Shown in pieces: positions 25,076 to 34,547 of a DNA stretch of 64,000 bases (within the stretch, counting starts at the first letter, position 1; each line of letters opens with the position of its first letter). The translations under genes were made by a program, and so were the position numbers. Below the pieces are notes generated by a model, which made no database searches, was not told the DNA's origin, and saw nothing but the letters and a program-made list of their open reading frames with translations. Origin of the DNA: Rhizobium sp. BK418 (GTDB lineage Bacteria > Pseudomonadota > Alphaproteobacteria > Rhizobiales > Rhizobiaceae); the NCBI RefSeq assembly GCF_004341105.1, contig NZ_SLZK01000008.1, forward strand, positions 1-64,000, given 5' to 3'.

Positions 25076-25720
25076 ATGATGAGGATCAGGCTCGCCCTGA
25101 TTGCCGCTCTCGTGGCGGCGGCTTTGCCCGGCTGCAAGATCATCAAGACGCCGACTGCGGAGGAAAAGGCCGCAGCCGCTGCAAAGAGCGCTTTTGATCC
25201 GAATGCCAAGGTCGAGGCCATATGGCAGGGCCAGGTCGTTGCCTATTATGAAAAGCATGCCGGCGAGCTGAAGGACGTTGTGGCGCTGGCCGCTTCGAGC
25301 CCCGATCAGGCCGGCGAGAAATACGGCAATCCGCACAAGCAGGCGAGTTCGCCCTGGACCTATGCGGTGAAATTTGCCGGCAAGGTCGTTGCCGCCGATA
25401 CGGCCTCGCGTGCGGCAACACTCGATGTCGATGCCGACGGAGACGGCAAGGCGGATGCCACGGTGCAGATCGGTCCGGCCATTCGAGGCACCGCACTGCG
25501 CGACACGCTGGATTTCGTCAATTTCAACGAATTCAAGAACCAGATCGAATGGGCGCAATTCGGCAAGTCCTTCAATGAGAAGGCGAACGCCGCATTCCTG
25601 TCGGCGATCCCGCGCGACGGGCTGGTCGGCAAGACCGTGACCGTGACCGGCGCCTTCCCGCTGCCCTCCGGCAGCGATCTGCCGCTCGTCACCCCCTCAG
25701 CGCTGACGGTGGGACGATGA
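25076..25720 (+). CDS. DUF2291 lipoprotein
   Basis: A 214-residue lipoprotein of the DUF2291 family. A short signal peptide ends in lipobox ALPGC (Cys at about 20). The mature part begins with a Lys/Ala-rich helix, then the family pattern with VDADGDGKADATVQIGP and FVNFNEFKNQIEWAQ. DUF2291 genes recur between the binding-protein and ATPase genes of ribose-type importers, but the role is unknown; an accessory envelope component for the transporter is the usual guess. Its stop overlaps the ATPase start (ATGA). Confidence 0.8.
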   Translation: MMRIRLALIAALVAAALPGCKIIKTPTAEEKAAAAAKSAFDPNAKVEAIWQGQVVAYYEKHAGELKDVVALAASSPDQAGEKYGNPHKQASSPWTYAVKFAGKVVAADTASRAATLDVDADGDGKADATVQIGPAIRGTALRDTLDFVNFNEFKNQIEWAQFGKSFNEKANAAFLSAIPRDGLVGKTVTVTGAFPLPSGSDLPLVTPSALTVGR

Positions 25721-27267
25721 TCATGGCCGAAGCCGCGAAGGACGATATCATTCTGCGCCTTGACGACGTGTCGAAGGTTTATTCGGGTATTGTCGCCGTC
25801 AAGCGCGCCAATCTCGAACTGCGGCGCGGCGCCGTCAATGTGCTCGTCGGGGAAAACGGCGCCGGCAAATCGACGCTGATGAAGATCATCGCCGGCGTCG
25901 AGCGGCCGACACTCGGGCGCATCATCCTCGACGGCGAAACCGTTTCCTTCGACAGCCCGGCCGACGCGCAGGCGCATGGCATCGGCATGATCTTTCAGGA
26001 ACTCAACCTCTTCGCCAATATGTCGGTTGCCGAAAACATCTTTGCAGCGCGCGAACTGACCCGCGGCATCATCGGCATCGACCATAAGGAGCAGGTCCGC
26101 AGGGCCAACGAATTCCTCGAGCGGCTTGATGCCGGCATCGATGCCGAGACCATGGTCGAGGATCTGCCGATCGGCCAGCAGCAGCTCGTCGAAATCGCCA
26201 AGGCGATGTCGCTGAACGCCCGCATCCTCATCATGGACGAGCCGACGTCGGCACTGTCGGCCGCCGAAGTCGAGATCCTCTTCAAGGTGATCGCCGAGCT
26301 GAAGGCGCAAGGCGTGGCAATCGTCTATATCTCGCACCGGTTGGAAGAACTGATGCGGATCGGTGACTACATCACCGTACTACGTGACGGGCAGATCACC
26401 GGTCAGGCGATGGTCAAGGATATCGATACCCGCTGGATTGTGCGTTCGATGATCGGCTCGGATGCCAAGGATTTTGCCAAATCCGGGGATCATGCACTCG
26501 GCAAGGAGATGTTCCGCGCCGAAAATATCAGTCTGCCGCGCCCGACGGGTGGGCTTGCGGTTGACAATGTCTCGCTGTCGGTCAAGGCCGGCGAGATCCT
26601 CGGTATTTACGGGCTGATGGGTGCCGGACGCAGCGAATTCTTTGAATGCGTCATCGGCCGACATACGCATTCGACCGGCAAGATCTTCATTGACGGCGAG
26701 GAAGTGCGTGCCCGCGATACGACGCGACGCATCCGCCGCGGCTTGGCACTCATCCCGGAGGATCGGCAGCGCGAGGGGCTGGTGCAGGTTCTCTCCATTG
26801 CATCGAACCTGACGCTCGCCAGCCTTGGCCGCTTCACGCGTCTCTTTCACATCGATGCCAGGGCCGAAAAGAACGCCATCGCCGAAGCGATCCGCGATCT
26901 CTCCATCAAGGCGCCGAACCCGGACTTCGAGGTGACCTCCATGTCTGGCGGCAACCAGCAAAAAGTCGTCATCGGTAAGGCCCTGATGACCAATCCGAAG
27001 GTTCTGTTGATGGACGAGCCAAGCCGGGGCATCGATGTCGGCGCCAAGGCAGACGTCTTTCGCACCATGCGCCGGCTTGCCGCCAATGGTCTCGCCATCC
27101 TGTTTTCAACCTCCGACCTCGAAGAGGTCATGGCGCTTTCCGATCGCATCGCGGTGCTCAGCAACGGCCATCTCATCGCCGTCTTCGAGCGCGCGCACGC
27201 GACTGAAGACGCCATTATCGCGGCCTCGGCCAAGGGGCACGAACATCAAGGGAAACTCGCGTCATGA
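25717..27267 (+). CDS. Ribose-type ABC transporter ATPase
   Basis: A 516-residue protein with two fused ABC domains (RbsA class). Domain 1 (about 10-240) has Walker A GENGAGKST, signature IGQQQLVEIA and Walker B ILIMDEPTSAL. Domain 2 (about 260-500) has a degenerate Walker A (GLMGAGRSE), signature SGGNQQKVVIG and VLLMDEPSRGIDVG. It energises the sugar importer together with the permease that overlaps its stop codon. Alternative start ATG 25723. Confidence 0.9.
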   Translation: MIMAEAAKDDIILRLDDVSKVYSGIVAVKRANLELRRGAVNVLVGENGAGKSTLMKIIAGVERPTLGRIILDGETVSFDSPADAQAHGIGMIFQELNLFANMSVAENIFAARELTRGIIGIDHKEQVRRANEFLERLDAGIDAETMVEDLPIGQQQLVEIAKAMSLNARILIMDEPTSALSAAEVEILFKVIAELKAQGVAIVYISHRLEELMRIGDYITVLRDGQITGQAMVKDIDTRWIVRSMIGSDAKDFAKSGDHALGKEMFRAENISLPRPTGGLAVDNVSLSVKAGEILGIYGLMGAGRSEFFECVIGRHTHSTGKIFIDGEEVRARDTTRRIRRGLALIPEDRQREGLVQVLSIASNLTLASLGRFTRLFHIDARAEKNAIAEAIRDLSIKAPNPDFEVTSMSGGNQQKVVIGKALMTNPKVLLMDEPSRGIDVGAKADVFRTMRRLAANGLAILFSTSDLEEVMALSDRIAVLSNGHLIAVFERAHATEDAIIAASAKGHEHQGKLAS

Positions 27268-28328
27268 CGGCGGCTACCGCATCCACCTCCGCGCCGAAGG
27301 GCGCGAACGGCTCCTTCCTGTTGACGCTGATGAAGCTTCGAACCTTCATCGCGCTCTTTGCCGTCATCATTTTCTTCTCGATCTTCGCGCCGAACTTCAC
27401 CTCGACTGCAAACATGATTCTGATGTCGAAGCATGTCGCGCTGAACGCCTTCCTGGCGATGGGCATGACCTTCGTCATCATCACCGGCGGCATAGACCTC
27501 TCTGTCGGCTCGATCGTTGGCCTCTGCGGCATGGTCGCTGGCGGCCTGATCCTCTATGGCGTCGAACTGCCGATCGGCTATACGGTCTATTTCAATCTCG
27601 TAGAAATCGTGCTGATCACACTTTCGATCGGCCTCATCATCGGCCTGATCAATGGCCTCCTGATCACCAAGCTCAATGTCGCGCCCTTCATTGCAACCCT
27701 CGGCACGCTCTATGTCGCCCGCGGCCTGGCGTTGCTTTCCTCCGACGGTCAGACCTTCCCGAACCTTCTCGGCCGGCCGGAATATGCCACGACCGGTTTC
27801 GATTTCTTCGGCGCCGGCCGCATCCTCGGCCTGCCCGTCTCCATCTGGATTCTGATCTTCCTGGCGCTCGTCGCTGCCTATGTGGCGCGCTCGACACCGA
27901 TCGGCCGCCATATCTTCGCTGTCGGTGGCAACGAGCGAGCCGCCCGCATGTCTGGCATACGCGTCGATCTGGTAAAGATCTTCGTCTACATGTTCTCCGG
28001 CCTTTGCGCCGCGATCGTCGGCATCGTCATCTCCTCGGAGCTGATGGCGGCGCATCCGGCAACGGGCGAAAGCTTCGAACTCAACGCAATTGCCGCAGCC
28101 GTGCTCGGCGGCACCTCGATGTCGGGCGGACGCGGCACGATCGGCGGCACGATCATCGGCGCCTTCGTGATCGGCATTCTCTCCGACGGTCTCGTCATGA
28201 TGGGGGTTTCCTCTTTCTGGCAGATGGTGATCAAGGGTCTGGTCATCATCATCGCGGTCGTCGTCGATCAGGCGCAGCGACGGCTGCAGCAGCGCGTGAC
28301 TCTCATGCAGATGGCAAAGGCGGGTTGA
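27264..28328 (+). CDS. Ribose-type ABC transporter permease
   Basis: A 354-residue inner-membrane permease of the RbsC class with about 8-10 hydrophobic segments. The conserved MTFVIITGGIDLSVGSIVG lies near residue 75, and GGTSMSGGRGTIGGTIIG near 290 is the cytoplasmic loop that contacts the ATPase. It overlaps the ATPase stop by four bases and ends one base before apsD. Predicted cargo is D-apiose. Confidence 0.9.
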   Translation: MTAATASTSAPKGANGSFLLTLMKLRTFIALFAVIIFFSIFAPNFTSTANMILMSKHVALNAFLAMGMTFVIITGGIDLSVGSIVGLCGMVAGGLILYGVELPIGYTVYFNLVEIVLITLSIGLIIGLINGLLITKLNVAPFIATLGTLYVARGLALLSSDGQTFPNLLGRPEYATTGFDFFGAGRILGLPVSIWILIFLALVAAYVARSTPIGRHIFAVGGNERAARMSGIRVDLVKIFVYMFSGLCAAIVGIVISSELMAAHPATGESFELNAIAAAVLGGTSMSGGRGTIGGTIIGAFVIGILSDGLVMMGVSSFWQMVIKGLVIIIAVVVDQAQRRLQQRVTLMQMAKAG

Positions 28329-28329
28329 A

Positions 28330-29364
28330 ATGGCTGAATTCAAAGGTGCTCTGATCGGGTGCGGCTTCTTTGCGATCAATCAGATGCATGCATGGAGGGA
28401 CGTTGAGGGTGCCGCGATCGTGGCGATCTGCGATCGCGATCCTGAACGGTTGAAGATCGTCGGCGATCAGTTTGGCATCGAACGGCGCTATAGCGACGCC
28501 GCAGTCATGTTTGCCGATGGCGGTTTCGATTTCGTCGATATCGCCACCACGGTCCAGAGCCACCGGGTGCTGGTGGAACTTGCCGCCAGCCACAAGATCC
28601 CCGCCATCTGCCAGAAGCCTTTCGCCAAAACGCTTGCCGATGCCAAGGCGATGGTCGAGGCCTGCCGGAAGGCCGCCATTCCGCTGATGGTACACGAGAA
28701 TTTCCGCTGGCAGACACCGATCCAGGCGGTTCGCCGACTTCTCGACAGCAAGGCGATTGGTACGCCCTTCTGGGGCCGCTTCTCCTTCCGCTCGGGTTAT
28801 GACGTGTTTTCGGGCCAGCCCTACCTTGCCGAAGGCGAACGCTTCATCATCGAAGACCTCGGCATCCATACGCTCGACATCGCCCGCTTCATCCTCGGCG
28901 ACGTCACGACGCTTTCGGCCCGCACGAAGCGCGTTAATCCAAAGATCAAGGGCGAGGATGTCGCGACCATCCTGCTCGACCACAAAAATGGTGCGACCTC
29001 TGTTGTCGATATCAGCTACGCCACGAAGCTCGCCACGGAGCCCTTTCCCGAAACGCTGATCGAGCTCGACGGCACCGATGGAACGATCCGTCTCTCCGTT
29101 GGCTACCGGCTCGAAGTCACCAATGCGACGGGTACCGTCGTTTCCGATGCTTCGCCGCAGCTGCTCTCCTGGGCATCGCGGCCCTGGCACAATATCCAGG
29201 AAAGCGTTTATGCGATCCAGAAACATTGGATCGACAGGCTGCAGACCGGTAGCGAACCGGCAACGTCAGGCGCCGACAACCTGAAGACCTTCGCCCTTGT
29301 CGAGGCAGCCTATGACAGTGCCGCGTCAGGCAAGGCCGTCGACGTGGAGGCGATGCTGAGATGA
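28330..29364 (+). CDS. apsD: D-apiose dehydrogenase
   Basis: A 344-residue Gfo/Idh/MocA-family oxidoreductase. The N-terminal Rossmann fold starts ALIGCGFFAINQMHAW; the family EKP motif appears as QKPFAK near residue 97; the C-terminal domain includes DLGIHTLDIARFILGD with the conserved H that helps catalysis. ApsD oxidises D-apiose to D-apionolactone with NAD. The gene sits between the importer genes and apnL and overlaps the apnL start (ATGA), matching the published apiose gene order in rhizobia. Confidence 0.85.
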   Translation: MAEFKGALIGCGFFAINQMHAWRDVEGAAIVAICDRDPERLKIVGDQFGIERRYSDAAVMFADGGFDFVDIATTVQSHRVLVELAASHKIPAICQKPFAKTLADAKAMVEACRKAAIPLMVHENFRWQTPIQAVRRLLDSKAIGTPFWGRFSFRSGYDVFSGQPYLAEGERFIIEDLGIHTLDIARFILGDVTTLSARTKRVNPKIKGEDVATILLDHKNGATSVVDISYATKLATEPFPETLIELDGTDGTIRLSVGYRLEVTNATGTVVSDASPQLLSWASRPWHNIQESVYAIQKHWIDRLQTGSEPATSGADNLKTFALVEAAYDSAASGKAVDVEAMLR

Positions 29365-31205
29365 CTACGGACGCCTTCGCCCTTTACGGCACGCGTGAGG
29401 CCGAAGAGCATCCTGTCAAGCTCGTCGCCGGACGCCTGTCTGCCGATCTTGCCAATGGGAATCTGCGGACGATTCGTTATGAGGGCGTCGAGGTGCTGCG
29501 CGCCGTCTCCTATCTGGTGCGTGACCGCGACTGGGGCACCTACAGCCCCGCAATCGAGGATCTTTGGGTCGAGCAGGACAATGGCAGCTTTTCCGTCCGC
29601 TATATCGCTCGTTGCAAGGGACCTGACGATACCAGACTTGCCATTTCCGTGCATATTGCCGCAACCGAGCGGGAGCTGACCTTCGAAGCAGGAGCGCTCT
29701 CGTCGACCGGTTTCGAAACCAACCGCTGCGGCTTCTGCATCCTGCACCCGATCGCAGGCATTGCCGGCAGCCCAGCCAAGGTCGAGCATGTCGATGGCGG
29801 CGTCACCAAGACGCGTTTCCCCGATCAGATCGCCCCCTGGCAACCGTTCAAGGATATGCGGGCGATTACCCATCAGGTGCTGCCGGGCGTATCGGCCGAA
29901 TGCCGCATGGAAGGCGATACGTTCGAGATGGAGGATCAGCGCAACTGGTCGGACGCTTCTTACAAAACCTATGTGCGCCCGCTGGCGCTGCCTTGGCCCT
30001 ACCGGATTGCGGCGAACGAACTGGTGGGCCAGCGGATCGTTCTTTCCATTCACGACACAAGAAGCGGGCAGAGGCCAGCCAACAGCGCTGACCGCACGAT
30101 CAGGCTCGAACCGGGCGAGGGGCGCGGCACGATGCCTGATATCGGCCTGATCGTCACACCCGAAGAAGCCAAGGCAGCGCTTGCCGCCCGCGACCTCCTG
30201 TCCGACATTGCGCCGCAGGAACTGCTCTTCCACTTCGATCCCGATGCGGGGCATGACGCACAGGCATTCAGGGATTTCGCGGCGGTCGCCGCTGTTCACC
30301 GCGGCCGCTCGACGCTGGAGATCGCCCTGCCCTGCAAACTAGCACCGGCCTCCGAGACCCATGAGATTGCCAGACAGATGCAGGCTGCGGGCTTCCGCCC
30401 GACCGCTATCCTGATCTCGCCTTCCGTCGACCGGCAATCGACGCCTCCGGGCAGCAAGTGGCCGGAATGTCCGCCGCTCGAACAGGTCTATTCAGCAGCG
30501 CACGAGGCTTTCGCCGGCATTCGCATCGGCGGCGGCATGCTCAGTTATTTCACCGAACTCAATCGCAAGCGCGTGCCGGCCGACAGCCTCGGCTTCGTCA
30601 GCCATTGCACCAACCCGATCGTCCATGCCGCCGATGATCTCAGCGTCATGCAGACGCTGGAGGCGCTGCCTTTCATCACCCGTTCGGTGCGTGCCATCTA
30701 TGGCGACAAGCCCTACCGGATTGGCCCATCGACTATTCCCATGCGGCAGAACCCCTATGGCAGCCGCACGATGGACAATCCCGCCGGCAGGCGCATTCCC
30801 ATGGCAAACCGAGATCCGCGCCACAATGGTCGCTTCGCGGAAGCGTTTGCGCTCGGTTACGCAATCCGCGTGATGGACGCCAATATCGAATGCCTTACCC
30901 TGTCGGCGCTGACTGGTTCCTTCGGACTGGTTGCCGGCAAGGGCGAGCCGACCATCGAAGGTGGCATTCGGCCGCTCTTTAACGTCGTCAAGCTGCTCTC
31001 GCGCCTTGCCGGCACATCCTGGCGCGGCTGCACCTCCGCGCGGCCATCAGAGATTCTGGCCTTCCAGTCAGGCCCAACGCTTCATGTCGTCAATCTGACG
31101 GCGGAGGAGCGAGGCATCGATTTCGGCGCATTCCGGCCGGCTTCGCAGAAGGGAAGCCTGACGCTCGGCGCTTTCGGCTCGGCAGCGATCGACGTCGCCC
31201 TCTGA
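29361..31205 (+). CDS. apnL: D-apionate lactonase
   Basis: A 614-residue cytoplasmic protein without signal peptide or membrane segment. It matches ApnL, the hydrolase that opens D-apionolactone to D-apionate. It has an N-terminal beta-rich region (about 1-230) and a large barrel-like C-terminal half with the conserved MANRDPRHNGRFAEAFALGY near residue 485. Assignment rests on overall similarity and on the position directly after apsD; I do not know the catalytic residues. It is the last gene of the second apiose operon. Confidence 0.8.
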   Translation: MTTDAFALYGTREAEEHPVKLVAGRLSADLANGNLRTIRYEGVEVLRAVSYLVRDRDWGTYSPAIEDLWVEQDNGSFSVRYIARCKGPDDTRLAISVHIAATERELTFEAGALSSTGFETNRCGFCILHPIAGIAGSPAKVEHVDGGVTKTRFPDQIAPWQPFKDMRAITHQVLPGVSAECRMEGDTFEMEDQRNWSDASYKTYVRPLALPWPYRIAANELVGQRIVLSIHDTRSGQRPANSADRTIRLEPGEGRGTMPDIGLIVTPEEAKAALAARDLLSDIAPQELLFHFDPDAGHDAQAFRDFAAVAAVHRGRSTLEIALPCKLAPASETHEIARQMQAAGFRPTAILISPSVDRQSTPPGSKWPECPPLEQVYSAAHEAFAGIRIGGGMLSYFTELNRKRVPADSLGFVSHCTNPIVHAADDLSVMQTLEALPFITRSVRAIYGDKPYRIGPSTIPMRQNPYGSRTMDNPAGRRIPMANRDPRHNGRFAEAFALGYAIRVMDANIECLTLSALTGSFGLVAGKGEPTIEGGIRPLFNVVKLLSRLAGTSWRGCTSARPSEILAFQSGPTLHVVNLTAEERGIDFGAFRPASQKGSLTLGAFGSAAIDVAL

Positions 31206-31310
31206 TCCGGTCGAAGCCCGTTCGATGTGAAGGCGCCAGCTCCTCGCCGCTGCTGGTCTTTCTATTCGGCCGCATTCGATGCCGGGTCATAAATGTGAGC
31301 AGCCCTCGCA

Positions 31311-31329
31311 TGGTTATGTCATCATACCA
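31311..31329. promoter_or_regulatory. Predicted FCD-regulator operator 3 (second importer operon)
   Basis: TGGTTATGTCATCATACCA, aligning with operators 1 and 2 over TCATYATACCA and the leading TGG. A perfect -35 box TTGACA begins two bases downstream at 31331. It places the oligosaccharide importer and glycosidase operon in the same predicted regulon. Confidence 0.65.
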
Positions 31330-31387
31330 GTTGACATGTTGATGAGCTTGCTGCAAGAAGAGGACCAGCTTACAAGAGGAGGACGTA

Positions 31388-32641
31388 ATGCTGACGCTTT
31401 CTGCGAAATTGAAGTCTTCATCTATGGCCGCCATCGCGCTCGCGGCCATCGCGGTCACCCCCGTCAAGGCTGAAGACATCACGCTCTGGACGCTGAACTT
31501 CGACAACAATGCCGCCAACGTAGCGCTGAAGAAGGTTGCCAGCGACTTCGAAGCGGCAAACCCCGGAACTCATATCGAGATCGTCCAGCGTGCCGTCGAC
31601 GAGCACAAGACGGCGCTGCGCGTGGCTGCCGGTTCCAACCGCGGCCCGGATATCTATTTCAGCTGGGCAGGTCTTGGCCTCGGCGGGGAATACGTGAAGG
31701 CCGGCCTATCGCTGCCGCTCGATAAGTACTACACCGAATACAAGTGGAACGACGAACTGCTGCCGTCAGCTGCGGCCTTTGCCGATCTCTATCCAGGCGG
31801 CAAACACGGCACGCCTTTCACCTTCAAAGGCGAAGCAGTCTACTACAACAAGAAGCTTTTCCAGCAGGCCGGCATCACCGAAGAGCCGAAGACCTATGAC
31901 GAGCTTCTGGCAGCAGCCGACAAGCTCAAGGCAGCTGGCATTCCGGGCTTTACCTTCGGCGGCACGGTCAACTGGCACGTCATGCGCCTGATGGACGTGA
32001 TCCTCGAGACCAAGTGCGGTGCGGACAAGCACGACCAGCTGAAGCTGATGAAGCTCGATTGGTCGAAGGAGCCCTGCGCCACCGATGCATTCACCGAATT
32101 CGCCAAGTGGACGAAGGATTATACGCTTCAGCCCTTCATGGGCATCGACAACAAGCAGTCCTACAGTCTCTTCACCGCAGGCCGTGCGGCGATGATGCTG
32201 GAAGGCGACTGGCTGGTCGGCCAGCTCTCCGGCAGTGGCGCCAATCTCGACGATTACGGAATCTTCCCCTTCCCGACCAATACCAACCGTCTCTACGGCT
32301 TTGCTGAATACAACTACATCAGCACCAAGACCAAGAACCCGGACATGGCTGCGAAGTTCATCGACTATTTCCTGTCGACGAAGGTGCAGCAGGATCTCGT
32401 CGGCCAGATCAGCTCGATCTCGGTCAACAAGAATGTCCAATATACCAACCAGAAGCCTCTGGAAGCCGAGTGGCTGGATATCTTCAAGACCTACAGCAAG
32501 ATCTACATGAACGGCGACCAGGCCTTCCCGCTTGATGTGACGACGGAATATTTCCGCGTCATCAACGATGTTGCCTCCGGCAGCATCGAACCGGCTGAAG
32601 CTGCCAAGCAGATGCAGGCCTTCATCGCCGGCAGAACCTGA
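31388..32641 (+). CDS. Family-1 (MalE/UgpB-type) sugar-binding protein
   Basis: A 417-residue periplasmic solute-binding protein family 1 member. ATG 31388 follows AAGAGGAGG. Residues 1-28 are a signal peptide ending PVKA. Family features include the ITLWTLNFDN opening, EIVQRAVDEHKTALR, GVPFTF-like GTPFTFKGEAVYYNK, and AAMMLEGDWLVG. Family-1 systems usually import oligosaccharides or glycosides, unlike the ribose-type importer upstream, so this one probably brings in an apiose-containing glycoside for the glycosidase gene in the same operon. That substrate is inferred from context. Confidence 0.85.
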   Translation: MLTLSAKLKSSSMAAIALAAIAVTPVKAEDITLWTLNFDNNAANVALKKVASDFEAANPGTHIEIVQRAVDEHKTALRVAAGSNRGPDIYFSWAGLGLGGEYVKAGLSLPLDKYYTEYKWNDELLPSAAAFADLYPGGKHGTPFTFKGEAVYYNKKLFQQAGITEEPKTYDELLAAADKLKAAGIPGFTFGGTVNWHVMRLMDVILETKCGADKHDQLKLMKLDWSKEPCATDAFTEFAKWTKDYTLQPFMGIDNKQSYSLFTAGRAAMMLEGDWLVGQLSGSGANLDDYGIFPFPTNTNRLYGFAEYNYISTKTKNPDMAAKFIDYFLSTKVQQDLVGQISSISVNKNVQYTNQKPLEAEWLDIFKTYSKIYMNGDQAFPLDVTTEYFRVINDVASGSIEPAEAAKQMQAFIAGRT

Positions 32642-32661
32642 CCCCTCCCGAGACGCCGGCT

Positions 32662-32680
32662 GGCCGACATCGTGTCGGTC
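32662..32680 (+). promoter_or_regulatory. Hairpin between binding-protein and permease genes
   Basis: GGCCGACA and TGTCGGTC pair (one G-U) over a 3-base loop, 20 bases after the binding-protein stop. Further outer pairing with flanking GC is possible. No T-run. It is likely an expression-balancing hairpin as after the other binding-protein gene. Confidence 0.5.
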
Positions 32681-32735
32681 GGCTGGCGCCGTATCCGCAA
32701 GACCGGCGGGGTGATGCCCTGCCCCGGAGGTGAGA

Positions 32736-33635
32736 ATGTCCTTGCGCCAAACAACACATGATCCCCGGGTGCAGGCCGTCTTCCTGCTCGCGCCCGCGCT
32801 CGCGATCTACGCGATCTTCGCGCTCTATCCGATGCTGAACGTGGTCATCATCAGCTTTCAGAAGTGGAACGGCCTCGATCCGCAACGCCCCTTCGTCGGC
32901 CTTGCGAATTATTCAGCGATCTTCGCGCGCGATCCGGTCTTCTGGGTCGCCTTCAAGAATACCGTGATCTGGACGCTGATGAGCCTGATCTTCCCGCCGC
33001 TGGTCGGTCTTCTCCTGGCGCTCAGCCTCAACCAGAAGATCTTCGGCCGCAACGGGCTGCGCGCAATCTTCTACCTGCCTGTTATCATCGCGCCGATCGC
33101 CGTCGCCACCATGTGGAAGTGGATGTACGACCCCTTCTTCGGCCTGTTCAGCCAGATGCTGACCTCATGGGGTATGCAGACCTGGATCAAGGACTGGCTC
33201 GGCAACAAGGACATTGCGCTCTATTCCGTCTTTATCGCCTATCTCTGGCAGACCGTCGGCTTCTCGATGGTGCTCTTCCTGGCAGGTCTTCAGAATGTCT
33301 CGCAGACGCTGGTCGAGGCCGCCCGCATCGACGGCGCCGGCCGCTGGGCCGTGTTCAAACATGTCACCCTGCCGGCGCTGCGCCCGACCATCACCATCGT
33401 GCTGGTGCTGTCGATCATCTCGTCGCTGAAGGCCTTCGATATCGTCTATGGCCTGACGGGCGGCGGGCCGGCCCAGTCGACCCAAATGCTGGCGCTCTGG
33501 GCCTTCACACAGGCCATGCAGATCTTCGACTTCGGCCGGGGTGCTGCGATCTCCGTCGTCCTGCTTTTGATCACCATGGCGATCGTCATTCCGTATCTGC
33601 GCTGGACGCAAAAGCATGAGGAGGTCGAAGCGTGA
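32736..33635 (+). CDS. Sugar ABC transporter permease, MalF/UgpA type
   Basis: A 299-residue permease from ATG 32736, with GGAGG five bases upstream (GTG 32730 is two codons longer). About six membrane segments are visible. The ATPase-contact EAA loop appears as LVEAARIDGAGRWAVFKHVTLP near residue 200. It forms the membrane channel together with the second permease, whose GTG start overlaps its stop (GTGA at 33632-33635). Confidence 0.9.
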   Translation: MSLRQTTHDPRVQAVFLLAPALAIYAIFALYPMLNVVIISFQKWNGLDPQRPFVGLANYSAIFARDPVFWVAFKNTVIWTLMSLIFPPLVGLLLALSLNQKIFGRNGLRAIFYLPVIIAPIAVATMWKWMYDPFFGLFSQMLTSWGMQTWIKDWLGNKDIALYSVFIAYLWQTVGFSMVLFLAGLQNVSQTLVEAARIDGAGRWAVFKHVTLPALRPTITIVLVLSIISSLKAFDIVYGLTGGGPAQSTQMLALWAFTQAMQIFDFGRGAAISVVLLLITMAIVIPYLRWTQKHEEVEA

Positions 33636-34516
33636 CAGCTCTCCCCGCCGAAGCTGATGATATCGACACGGATATCAAGCCCCTGCGCCTGAAGCGCGAT
33701 CCTGTGCTCATCGGACTGTGGATCGCCCTCGTCCTCGTGGCGCTGATCTGGGTCGCGCCCTTCGTCTTCATCGTCTTCACCTCGCTGAAGACACAGGCGG
33801 CCGTTACCAGCACCGGCGCCTTCATGCCACCGACGGAACTCGCCTTCCAGAACTATGCCGACGCCTGGAGCCGCGGAAATTTCGCAAGTTCCTTCTTCAA
33901 CAGCGTCATCATCACCGTCATCAAGGTGCCGCTCGGCCTGGCGCTATCGGCGATGGCGGCTTATGCGCTCGCCAAGATCAAGCTCAAGATCAGCAAGGCG
34001 CTCCTGCTGCTGGTGGTCTTCGGCACGATGATCCCCTTTCAGGTGATGCTGGCACCGCTCTTCACGCTGGTGAATGCCTTCGGACTGATCGACACCTATC
34101 CGGGCGTCATCCTGCCCTATATCGCTTTCGGCGTTCCCTACCAGGTCTTCATCCTGCACGGCTTCTTCAAGGGGATTCCGAAGGAACTCTCCGAGGCAGC
34201 ACTCATCGACGGCGCGACACATTTCACCGTCTTCCGGCGTATCTTCCTGCCGGTCTGCCTGCCGGTTCTCGCCGCCCTTTTGATCCTCGATTTCGTCTCC
34301 ACCTGGAACGAATTCGCCATGGCGCTCGTCCTCCTGCAGGACCAGCACATGTGGACGCTGCCGCTCGGCCTCATGTCTTTCCAGGGGCAGTTCTCCAGCA
34401 ATTACGGTCAGCTCAACGCCGCGATCGTCATGACCGTGCTTCCGGCGACGATCGTCTATCTCATGTTCCAGCGCTACTTCGTGTCCGGACTGACCTCCGG
34501 TGCCGTCAAGGGCTGA
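33632..34516 (+). CDS. Sugar ABC transporter permease, MalG/UgpE type
   Basis: A 294-residue permease using GTG 33632, which overlaps the previous stop. Six membrane segments follow a cytoplasmic N-terminus (about residues 28-50 form the first). The EAA loop is ELSEAALIDGATHFTVFRRIFLP, near residue 185. It is the second half of the membrane channel of the family-1 importer. Confidence 0.9.
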   Translation: MTALPAEADDIDTDIKPLRLKRDPVLIGLWIALVLVALIWVAPFVFIVFTSLKTQAAVTSTGAFMPPTELAFQNYADAWSRGNFASSFFNSVIITVIKVPLGLALSAMAAYALAKIKLKISKALLLLVVFGTMIPFQVMLAPLFTLVNAFGLIDTYPGVILPYIAFGVPYQVFILHGFFKGIPKELSEAALIDGATHFTVFRRIFLPVCLPVLAALLILDFVSTWNEFAMALVLLQDQHMWTLPLGLMSFQGQFSSNYGQLNAAIVMTVLPATIVYLMFQRYFVSGLTSGAVKG

Positions 34517-34547
34517 CACCGAAATCTTGTTCTACGAGGAGAGACTT

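Noticed and set aside
27246..28379. 377-residue minus-strand open frame
   Set aside because: Antisense of the ribose-type permease; its Asp/His/Arg-rich composition is typical of a shadow frame in GC-rich DNA.
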